From Acanthopleuribacter pedis (GTDB lineage: Bacteria > Acidobacteriota > Holophagae > Acanthopleuribacterales > Acanthopleuribacteraceae): DNA of 52,542 nt. Position 1 is the stretch's first letter. The number at the start of each line of letters is the position of its first letter. The DNA is taken from positions 1 through 52,542 of the forward strand of contig NZ_JAFREP010000050.1 of NCBI RefSeq assembly GCF_017377855.1, in the 5' to 3' direction. Shown one piece after another: positions 1 to 6,548 of this stretch. Both the position numbers and the translations under genes were made by a program. The notes below the pieces were generated by a model. It was not told the origin of the DNA, did not search any database, and worked only from the letters and a program-made list of their open reading frames with translations.

Positions 1-390
1 CCGTTCCGATTGCCCGGTCAGCCCCCACCCATTTCGTTTCCATCACCCGGCCAACCCACGTCCAATCCGTTCCGATTGCCCGGTCAGCCCCCACCCATTT
101 CGTTTCCGTCACCCGGCCAACCCACGTCCAATCCGTTCCGATTGCCCGGTCAGCCCCCACCCATTTCGTTTCCATCACCCGGCCAACCCACGTCCAATCC
201 GTTCCGATTGCCCAGTCAGCCCCCACCCATTTCGTTTCCGTCACCCGATCAACCCGCGTCCAATCCGTTCCGGTTGCCCGGTCAGCCCCCACCCATTTCG
301 TTTCGGTTGTCGGGCCGGCCCCGCCCAATCCGGTTCCCTTGCCGGGTTAACCCTCATTCATTTCGATGGGGTTCGCCGGGTCAATCCCCT
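1..390. repeat. 66-bp minisatellite (dimer of 33-bp units)
   Basis: Copies of a 66-bp unit start at 1, 67, 133, 199 and 265, and a decayed copy covers about 331-390. Each unit is two related 33-bp halves, one starting CCGTTCCGATTGCCCGG and the other TCGTTTCCATCACCCGG, so a 33-bp ancestor seems to have been dimerised and then amplified. The first three copies are almost identical and the later ones drift. Because the period is a multiple of three, one plus-strand frame stays open and would read as a Pro/Ser/Phe-rich peptide fused to the next gene, but that gene has its own ribosome binding site and start at 442. The array touches the window edge and may extend further left. Confidence 0.9.
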
Positions 391-441
391 GCTTTTGTGG
401 CACAATGTGCCGATGTTGATCCTTCTTGGAGGCGCACAACC

Positions 442-1254
442 ATGCTGACCCAAGCACAACGCGAGACCTACCAAAACCAAGGCTACCTGGTGCTGCCCGA
501 TTTCCTTACCCCCGCCCTTTGCGCCCGCCTGCGTGCCGCCGCCGCGGCCCAGGTCGCCGCGTTTGAGCCCGGCGACCACGTCTCCGTTTTTTCTACCCAA
601 GCCGACAAACAGGATCGCGATCAGTACTTCCTCGACTCCGCCACGCGCATCCACTTCTTTTTCGAGGAAGAAGCCTTTGACGCCGCGGGCCGCCCCACCG
701 TCCCCAAAAATCAGGCGATCAACAAAATCGGCCACGCCCTCCATTACCTGGACCCCGATTTCAAAACCCTCTCCGACGATCCCCGCCTGTTCGAAATCGC
801 CGCCGCCCTCGCCTACCGCGAACCCAAGCTGCTGCAATCCATGTACATCTTCAAACAACCCGGCATCGGCGGCGAGGTCACCTGCCACCAGGACAGCACC
901 TTCCTCTACACCGAACCCCACAGCGTGATGGGTTTTTGGTTCGCCCTGGAAGACGCCACCCTCGAGAACGGATGCCTGTGGGCGCTACCCGGTCACCATC
1001 GCGGACCCCTCAAATCCCGCTACATCCGCAAACCCGAAGGCGGCACCGGCTTCATCACCTACGACGACACCCCCTGGCCACAAGAAGGTTTAGTCCCTTT
1101 GCCGGTCAGCGAGGGCACCCTGGTTCTGCTCCACGGTTCCCTTCCCCACCTCAGCTACGCCAACCGCTCGCCCAAATCACGCCACGCCTACGCGGTCCAC
1201 ATGATCGACGGCGCTTGCCGGTACCCCGCCGAGAACTGGCTGCAACCCGAATAA
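442..1254 (+). CDS. PhyH (phytanoyl-CoA dioxygenase) family Fe(II)/2-oxoglutarate oxygenase
   Basis: This 270-aa protein has the length and motifs of the PhyH family, which uses Fe(II), O2 and 2-oxoglutarate to hydroxylate small or CoA-linked substrates. The facial triad is visible: H149-x-D151 in the segment TCHQDSTF and the distal H236 in GSLPHLSYANRS, followed by an Arg (SPKSRHAY) suited to bind the 2-oxoglutarate carboxylate. The start at 442 is chosen because GGAGG lies about 9 bases upstream (428-432) and the family homology begins with MLTQAQRETYQNQGY. The open frame upstream is only the minisatellite. The gene stands alone, and no neighbour indicates its substrate. A link to the NRPS-PKS operon 26 kb away cannot be supported. 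Confidence 0.85.
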   Translation: MLTQAQRETYQNQGYLVLPDFLTPALCARLRAAAAAQVAAFEPGDHVSVFSTQADKQDRDQYFLDSATRIHFFFEEEAFDAAGRPTVPKNQAINKIGHALHYLDPDFKTLSDDPRLFEIAAALAYREPKLLQSMYIFKQPGIGGEVTCHQDSTFLYTEPHSVMGFWFALEDATLENGCLWALPGHHRGPLKSRYIRKPEGGTGFITYDDTPWPQEGLVPLPVSEGTLVLLHGSLPHLSYANRSPKSRHAYAVHMIDGACRYPAENWLQPE

Positions 1255-1296
1255 GCACGGGCACGACCCACGCGCCATCGAGGCCAAATAGAAACA

Positions 1297-1324
1297 GCCC
1301 AAACCCACCCGCGTGGATTTGGGC
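1297..1324. terminator. Hairpin after the PhyH gene (weak terminator candidate)
   Basis: GCCCAAA and TTTGGGC pair around an inner CCAC/GTGG, giving an interrupted stem about 45 bases after the stop codon of the dioxygenase. There is no U-tract, so intrinsic termination is uncertain. Confidence 0.3.
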
Positions 1325-1359
1325 AATTCCGCCGTCAGCATAATTAACCGGCGTGGGAA

Positions 1360-1528
1360 CCTAAGAAGCGCTGACGCGGTGATTTTAGCGAAACCTCTGG
1401 GCTGCAACGGTCTGTAAAAATGCTCAGAGCCACCGAGTGCGGTCGGGCGCGACCCCGGCCCGCTTTTTCCAAGCCATTTCGCTCCAGATCTTTGGCCAAA
1501 ATCTCTCGCTCTCATCGCGCCTCTTAGG
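1360..1528 (+). repeat. MITE-like dispersed element, copy A
   Basis: This 169-bp element has near-perfect inverted ends (CCTAAGAAGCGC on the left, GCGCCTCTTAGG on the right) and no coding capacity. A second copy lies in opposite orientation at 6266-6438, and a solo end-like fragment is at 25384-25424. The two full copies align along their whole length, for example at GCGGTGATTTTAGC and CCATTTCGCTCCAGA. The right end contains the stop codon of the SRPBCC gene (1524-1526). The structure suggests a non-autonomous transposable element. No flanking target-site duplication was recognised. Confidence 0.75.
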
Positions 1529-2030
1529 TCGAAACCTCGGCCGCCAATTCTTTGAGCAACGCTTCCAACAGATCCATACCGGCACCCCAACCCTGGTCGA
1601 GTCCGGCCACCGCCGCCGCGAAGCAGGACCGTTCCGCCTCGCTCGCCTCGTGTGGCGTCCACGTCAAGGTCATGCGGGTACCCGCCCCTTCTTCGACGAA
1701 ATCAACCTCCGTCAACAATACCCGCGGCCAATCGGCTTGGCGTGGGTTGCCGACCACATTCCATTCAGCATCGGCGTGGGCCATCAAACACACCAAACGA
1801 TTGGGCGCGTCGACCTCGGTGAATTCCATGCGTTGAAAAAAGCCGTTTTCGCCCCAACGCATTTCGTTGAGCCATAAACCGCCGGGTTTCACATCGAGCC
1901 GGTGAACAATGGTTTCGACGCCGGGTCCGTACCATGTGGCGAGCAATTCGGGTTCGGTCCAAGTCCGCCAAACCAAGGAAGGCGGCGCATTAAAAAAGCG
2001 TTCAAGCGTGTACGTCGGTAACTGGGTCAC
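1524..2030 (-). CDS. SRPBCC / AHSA1-type (START-like) domain protein
   Basis: The 168-aa product matches the AHSA1-like branch of the SRPBCC fold. The N-terminal YTLERFFNAPPSLVWRTWTE and following WYGPGVET are typical of the 'vaAPpelVWraWTepe.larWwgP' pattern, and a C-terminal helix (GWGAGMDLLEALLKELA) closes the ligand pocket. Translation starts at GTG 2030, with AAGGAG a few bases upstream, and the start overlaps the stop of the ArsR gene (GTGA). The two genes are therefore translationally coupled. ArsR-AHSA1 pairs are common, but the ligand is usually unknown. The stop codon sits inside the terminal inverted repeat of the MITE-like element, so the original C-terminus may have been altered by its insertion. 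Confidence 0.85.
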   Translation of the reverse strand: MTQLPTYTLERFFNAPPSLVWRTWTEPELLATWYGPGVETIVHRLDVKPGGLWLNEMRWGENGFFQRMEFTEVDAPNRLVCLMAHADAEWNVVGNPRQADWPRVLLTEVDFVEEGAGTRMTLTWTPHEASEAERSCFAAAVAGLDQGWGAGMDLLEALLKELAAEVST

Positions 2031-2395
2031 GGGGGGTCTCCTTCGGGTGTTTGTTTTTTTAAGCTTTCGAGTAGGTCGTCCAATTGATCAAAACTGGAGG
2101 ACCAAAAATCGCGGAAGGTCTCCAACCAATCAATGGCGGCGGCCATGGGTTCGGCATTGAGACGGGCCGGACGACGCTGTTTATCAATGCCCCGCTGGAC
2201 CAAACCCGCCTTCTCAAGGACCTTAAGGTGTTTGGAAACCGCGGGTTGGCTCATCTTAAACGGAAGCGCCAATTCGCCGACCGAGGCATCCCCCTGCGCC
2301 AAGCGAGAAAGAATGGCGCGTCGGGTAGGATCGGCAAGCGCGGCAAAAACCGCGTCGAGGTTGGGAGGTGGAGGTGCATAACCAATTTGTTCCAT
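2027..2395 (-). CDS. ArsR-family winged-helix transcriptional regulator
   Basis: This product of about 122 aa has the ArsR fold: FAALADPTRRAILSRLAQGDASVGELA is followed by the recognition helix MSQPAVSKHLKVLEKAGLV and a wing (GIDKQRRPARLN). It lacks the Cys-rich metal site of classic ArsR/SmtB sensors and resembles the group paired with SRPBCC proteins. I chose ATG at 2395. A TTG-initiated extension to 2431 is possible but unlikely, because that stretch looks like promoter DNA. Its last four bases overlap the GTG of the SRPBCC gene, so the two form one operon. Autoregulation is likely from family behaviour, but no operator was identified. Confidence 0.88.
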   Translation of the reverse strand: MEQIGYAPPPPNLDAVFAALADPTRRAILSRLAQGDASVGELALPFKMSQPAVSKHLKVLEKAGLVQRGIDKQRRPARLNAEPMAAAIDWLETFRDFWSSSFDQLDDLLESLKKQTPEGDPP

Positions 2396-2404
2396 AACCA
2401 GAAG

Positions 2405-2431
2405 GTAATATAAATAACCCGTTAGGGTCAA
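2405..2431 (-). promoter_or_regulatory. Candidate promoter of the arsR-SRPBCC operon
   Basis: Read on the minus strand, TTGACC is followed after about 15 bases by TATTAC, roughly 10 bases before the ATG at 2395. The spacing is short and the mRNA would be nearly leaderless, which fits the absence of a clear ribosome binding site. Confidence 0.3.
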
Positions 2432-2617
2432 CCGCGAATTTCAGTTGCCGCCCCGTTCCCATGCGGCCATTCCCTATCCCAATCCCTGGATTGAAACCTG
2501 CCCCACGGTTGGGTGGGCGTCACGAGCAATCCATAACGGTTATCCTTGATCCCGATCCGTCAATCTATCCCGTCTGGTGGTACAATGCCGCATCACCTTT
2601 TCCAATCCGGGGGCGCC

Positions 2618-4102
2618 ATGCACGGCGATATTCCGAATCAAGATCACCCACTGAAACAGACCCAGTCCGTTTTGTTTAAGATCAGCGCTTTGATCAGTCG
2701 CGAGTTGCCCTTGGATGCCTTCTACCAGAGCATCCACGAACTGGTGGGCGAACTCATGCCGGCCGACAACTTTTACATCGCCGTGCGCGAACCCGAATCC
2801 GACACCATCTCCTTCCCGTACCATCGCGACGAAATGGACGAGGCCCCCGAACCGCGTCTGCTCGAACGCGTGGCCGACATCGACAGTTCCCATCCCACCG
2901 ATTACGTGTTCCGTACCGGGCAACCCAAACGCTTGCTCATGGACGAACAGGAAAACCTGGGTCTCAACTACGATGCGGGCACCCTCTCGGTCGCCTGGCT
3001 GGGCGTTCCGGTCAAAAATCAGCAGGGCGAAACCTTTGGCGTAATCGCGGTCCAGGTCTACCACGGCGATTGGGTTTACGGACAACAGGAAATGGACATT
3101 TTGGTGTATGTCTCGCAAAACCTCAGCGCGGTGCTGGAAATCCGCTGGAAAAACCTCGCCCTCGCCCAGGCCAACCGCGAATTGCGCGAGGCCAACCAGT
3201 CCCTGGAAGCCAAGGTCGCCGAACGCACCGCGGGCCTGGAGACGGCCCTCGCCTCCCTCGCCCAAAACCACCAACTCCTGGAAGAAAACCAGGAAGAGTT
3301 GTTGGAACAGGCCCACGCCGCGGGCATGGCCGACATCGCGTCCTCGGTGCTGCACAACATCGGCAACATGCTCAACCAATCCTTCGTGGCCGCCACCCAT
3401 TTGCATGACATCCCGACCCCCACCTGGATCGGCGCCCTGGACCGCATCACCAACCTGATTGAGCAGGAACAATTGTTGGCGGCGGACCATCCCAAAAGCC
3501 AAGGCGTGCTGGACTACCTGCGCGGCCTCACCAAAACCATGGGGGAACAGCACGGTCGCCACGAAACCGAGGTCGCCGACCTCACCAATTCCCTGCGTTT
3601 AATTCGCGGCCTCACCGAATCCCAGGCCTCGCTCACCCACACCGACACCTTTTACGCCGTGACCCGTTACGAACAAACGGTGCAGCGCGTCCTGGCCTTG
3701 TTCTCGACGCGGATTGAAGCGATCCCCGTCACCGTGGCAACCCACTATGCGGACAGCAACCAGGAAAACCTGCCCACCTACACCATCAAACGCGCCATGG
3801 CCTACCTCATTGAAAATGCGCTGGATGCGCTGATCGCAACGGAACAAGCGCGCCTCACCATCCGCATGACCCGAACCGAGGACGGTACGCAACTGACCGT
3901 TGAAGACAACGGCCGCGGCGTGGCGCCCGAGCACCTCGACGCCGTGTGCAAGCTGGGTTTCTCCACCAAAGGCCGCCACGGGTTCGGCCTGCACTACGCC
4001 TGCAACGCGCTGGCCTCGGTCGGCGCCAAACTCAGCTTCGAAAGCACTTTGGGCGAAGGCACCCGCGTCACGCTGCGCTTCCCACGTTACGCGGCCGGGT
4101 AA
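2618..4102 (+). CDS. GAF-domain sensor histidine kinase
   Basis: This cytoplasmic kinase of about 494 aa has a GAF domain at residues 15-185, a coiled-coil linker (ANRELREANQSLEAKVAERTAGLE), a phospho-acceptor helix with H246 in ASSVLHNIGNMLNQ, and a C-terminal HATPase. The ATPase N-box is YLIENALDAL, the G1 box is EDNGRGVA, and the FSTKG...HGFGLH lid and TLGEGTRVTLRFP end are intact. No transmembrane segment or receiver domain is seen, and no response regulator gene adjoins it, so it is an orphan kinase. Starts at 2585 and 2618 are both possible. I prefer 2618 because a G-rich stretch precedes it. The gene ends 92 bp before CRISPR array 1, with no gene between. Confidence 0.85.
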   Translation: MHGDIPNQDHPLKQTQSVLFKISALISRELPLDAFYQSIHELVGELMPADNFYIAVREPESDTISFPYHRDEMDEAPEPRLLERVADIDSSHPTDYVFRTGQPKRLLMDEQENLGLNYDAGTLSVAWLGVPVKNQQGETFGVIAVQVYHGDWVYGQQEMDILVYVSQNLSAVLEIRWKNLALAQANRELREANQSLEAKVAERTAGLETALASLAQNHQLLEENQEELLEQAHAAGMADIASSVLHNIGNMLNQSFVAATHLHDIPTPTWIGALDRITNLIEQEQLLAADHPKSQGVLDYLRGLTKTMGEQHGRHETEVADLTNSLRLIRGLTESQASLTHTDTFYAVTRYEQTVQRVLALFSTRIEAIPVTVATHYADSNQENLPTYTIKRAMAYLIENALDALIATEQARLTIRMTRTEDGTQLTVEDNGRGVAPEHLDAVCKLGFSTKGRHGFGLHYACNALASVGAKLSFESTLGEGTRVTLRFPRYAAG

Positions 4103-4194
4103 AGAAGCGGGCCAAGCAACGGGAGCGCGACGCGAACACCGCTGGGAAACGGGTGAGATTGGAAGGGCGACTCCCACTACACCGGTCATGGCAA

Positions 4195-4649
4195 CTTTCA
4201 ATCCGCGCAACGGCTCGGAGGCCGTTGCGACCATGGGGCAACGCCGTCTTCCCTTATTTCGTTCCTTTCAATCCGCGCAACGGCTCGGAGGCCGTTGCGA
4301 CACTTTTTTAGCCATCAACAGCGCCCGCGTTGGTCTTTCAATCCGCGCAACGGCTCGGAGGCCGTTGCGACGCGAATCTCATGGTGCCCTACTTGACGAC
4401 ATTCTTTCAATCCGCGCAACGGCTCGGAGGCCGTTGCGACGGTGGCGGCATGGCATTACAGGAGGGCGATGTCTTTCAATCCGCGCAACGGCTCGGAGGC
4501 CGTTGCGACTTTAAAAGAGGAATGGTGGCGGATTGCATCAGATCTTTCAATCCGCGCAACGGCTCGGAGGCCGTTGCGACAAAAAAAACACAAATAAACC
4601 TAAGTCGCTGCGCTTTCAATCCGCGCAACGGCTCGGAGGCCGTTGCGAC
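4195..4649 (-). CRISPR. CRISPR array 1 (7 repeats, 6 spacers)
   Basis: Seven identical 37-bp repeats start at 4195, 4265, 4335, 4404, 4473, 4544 and 4613 and are separated by unique spacers of 32-34 bp. On the minus strand the repeat starts GTCGCAACGGCCTCC, ends GGATTGAAAG, and holds a perfect 9-bp palindromic stem. The ATTGAAAG end is the usual 5' handle of crRNAs in type I and III systems, so transcription should run from right to left. This agrees with the conserved leader on the right side. This array is the sequence-class outlier: its repeats read CTTTCAATCC and CGGCTCGGAGG on the plus strand, against GTTTCCATCC in the other three arrays. Confidence 0.98.
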
Positions 4650-4857
4650 TCTAGACGTTTTAACATACTTATTCCCAGCGTGTTAAGAGGTCGATTTCGC
4701 AGATGTCTGTTTCTTGCACCTTTACAGATTAGCGAATTTTCGCTAACTTCCCGTAACCAACTCAAATAAAACAGCTTACAAAATCCGCCGAAGTCCCGGG
4801 TTTTTATGTTCATTTGGGGTCGGCGGATTCGCTCTTTGGCCCCTTCCCGGTCGCAAC
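4650..4857 (-). promoter_or_regulatory. CRISPR leader of array 1
   Basis: The sequence directly right of array 1 is conserved beside all four arrays. Shared blocks are an interrupted palindrome (TTAACA...TGTTAA around ACTTATTCCCAG), GCAGATGTCTGTTT, and CCGCCGAAGTCCCGGG with TTTTTATGTTC about 130-160 bp out. Similarity to the array 2 leader continues past GGGGTCGGCGGA. Conservation, position and crRNA polarity fit the promoter and adaptation leader. Confidence 0.85.
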
Positions 4858-5154
4858 CGCCCACCTTTCCGCCGCCCGAGGTGCTCATCGACACGGCATG
4901 GGCACCCCTGACCATAACCAGGACCCCCGCCGCGGACGGCACCCAACGCACCGTTGCGGTAAACATCCGCGACCCAGCCCTCAAGCACATCATGCCACCG
5001 CCTGATACGATTCCGGTACGTCGGATCAGCGTTCCGCCCTCGGCTTCCTTCAGGTCTCGCCGCGCGACCTGTACCCTGGCGCGCGGCGAACCCTTCACCC
5101 TAACCGGCCGGGAAGGGACATGAACCCTCGAGCGAGCGCCCCCCGAACACCCAC
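4858..5154. other. Intergenic region, no gene recognised
   Basis: This stretch lies between the array 1 leader and the terminator of the next gene. Open frames exist on both strands but have no ribosome binding site, no recognisable domain and GC-driven composition. Nothing else was found. Confidence 0.4.
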
Positions 5155-5180
5155 GCAAAAAGCCCCCGGGACGGGGGCTG
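5155..5180 (-). terminator. Intrinsic terminator of the 260-aa exported protein gene
   Basis: On the minus strand AGCCCCCGTCCCGGGGGCT is followed directly by TTTTT, 38 bases after the stop at 5219. The GC-rich stem plus T-run is a canonical Rho-independent terminator. Confidence 0.85.
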
Positions 5181-5218
5181 ATCGGTCGTTTGGTCCGCGT
5201 TGATCCGAACCAGGGTCG

Positions 5219-6001
5219 TTATTGTTTGAACGGGGCTTCGTTGGCGATGCGGAACTGGTAACCCGCTTCCACCAAGGTTAAGTTGTCGTCTTGCACCATG
5301 CCGATTCCAGCCACGTAGACCTTGGTGGAAATCGCGCAAGGGCCGTCCAAGGGACTTGTTTCATGGAACATAACCGCGTTCTCGAACCACTGATCACCCA
5401 CTTGAATGCTGCCCATGTCCACAACCTCGGCACGATCCTCCGCGATATGGGGCGCGACCTCTTGGTAAAAACGCGCGCCCAACAGCGGCGTACCCGGCAT
5501 GTAAATCCCGGCCACCGCGCCGTCGACACCCGCCAACCAACTCCCGTCGTGGCCGATCACCTCACCATCTTCATAAAAGTCCACATCTTCCCCAAAATAA
5601 TAGATGTCGTTGGTAGCGGCGCAAATCGCAAAATAATTTCGGGAAATCTCGTACAATTCACCGTCGATGAATTCGCGTTCCTCAATCACACGCGTGCGAA
5701 CACCGGCAACCCTCTTGAATTCCTGCAACACGGTGATCTCAACCCGCACTTCCTCACCGTCATCCTCACCCTCCAATACCACCTGCCAACCTGGCTCCAT
5801 CGGCCAGTAGGGATTATCGGCACGGTGTGCCAAAAAGCGGGTGCGCCACCGACACCCATCGGTACGAAACTCACTGGAAAAAGCACGTGGATCTTCTTCC
5901 TGATCGCAGGGTTCTTCATCCTGAGAGAAAAGCGGTGTGGCCACAGAAAACGCAAGGAACATCAGCAAAAGAAAACGAAAAGACACAAATAAACCGTTCA
6001 T
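5219..6001 (-). CDS. Exported protein of unknown function (260 aa)
   Basis: The N-terminus MNGLFVSFRFLLLMFLAF is a signal peptide, probably cleaved near TPLFSQ, so the mature protein is exported. The rest is acidic, beta-rich and free of motifs I recognise. Four Cys residues (EPCDQEED, DGCRW, FAICAATND, GPCAIST) could form two disulfides. The start has a good GGAGG 9 bases upstream. The gene is monocistronic, with its own terminator. The body reads as an Asp/Glu-rich beta-sandwich, but no enzymatic site is visible, and the neighbours (a CRISPR leader and the TonB receptor operon) do not suggest a role. Confidence 0.75.
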   Translation of the reverse strand: MNGLFVSFRFLLLMFLAFSVATPLFSQDEEPCDQEEDPRAFSSEFRTDGCRWRTRFLAHRADNPYWPMEPGWQVVLEGEDDGEEVRVEITVLQEFKRVAGVRTRVIEEREFIDGELYEISRNYFAICAATNDIYYFGEDVDFYEDGEVIGHDGSWLAGVDGAVAGIYMPGTPLLGARFYQEVAPHIAEDRAEVVDMGSIQVGDQWFENAVMFHETSPLDGPCAISTKVYVAGIGMVQDDNLTLVEAGYQFRIANEAPFKQ

Positions 6002-6265
6002 GGTAAGCCTCCAAGAGCATCCAAGTAAATTGTTGTGTGTTTTTAACTTACGAAGTCAGGCTTCGCATAAGACGCCCGCCCTTCGTTGATATTCAATATA
6101 ATGCACCCAGATTTCCAACAGATTAACAACACACAATAAACCAAGATTAAATAACAGTATCCTCTCAAACATATTAAACATTAAAAAATGATGAATATGG
6201 GCCAAATAAGTTCAAAAACACGGTAGTTCATCGCAATCGAACCAACGCGCACACCCTCACTAAAA

Positions 6266-6438
6266 CCTAAGAAGCGCGATAAGAGCGAGGTATTTTGGCT
6301 AAAAGTCTGGAGCGAAATGGTTTGGGAAAAGCGGACCGCGGTCGCGCACGACGCGCACCCATTGGGTGCGGTGAGCATTTTCACAGACCGTTGTCGCCCA
6401 GAGGTTTAGCTAAAATCACCGCGTCAGCGTTTCTTAGG
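6266..6438 (-). repeat. MITE-like dispersed element, copy B
   Basis: This is the 173-bp inverted copy of the element at 1360-1528. Its ends are CCTAAGAAGCGC and GCGTTTCTTAGG. It lies in the 547-bp intergenic region between two minus-strand genes (upstream of the exported protein and downstream of the TonB operon). The remaining sequence around it (6002-6265) is AT-richer and holds no gene that I recognise. Confidence 0.75.
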
Positions 6439-6439
6439 T

Positions 6440-6479
6440 AAAAAGCCGCGGTCGGGATGGTCTCCCGACCGCGGCTTTT
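6440..6479 (-). terminator. Intrinsic terminator of the TonB receptor operon
   Basis: A perfect 13-bp stem (GCCGCGGTCGGGA at 6445-6457 with TCCCGACCGCGGC at 6463-6475) has a 5-base loop and A/T runs on both sides, so it can act in either direction. It lies 70 bases after the receptor stop codon. Confidence 0.9.
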
Positions 6480-6548
6480 GGGTGCCAGTCGTCCCACCCG
6501 ATCCCAAGGAACGCTTATCTCACCAACGGATTTCCCTCGGTACAGGGA

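Noticed and set aside
10..441. N-terminal Pro-rich extension of the dioxygenase (continuous frame from position 10)
   Set aside because: The frame is open only because the 66-bp repeat is a multiple of three; GGAGG and an ATG at 442 match the start of the PhyH domain.
4858..5154. Gene of about 100 codons between the array 1 leader and the next gene
   Set aside because: Open frames on both strands are GC-driven, and the region is flanked by leader and terminator without any ribosome binding site.
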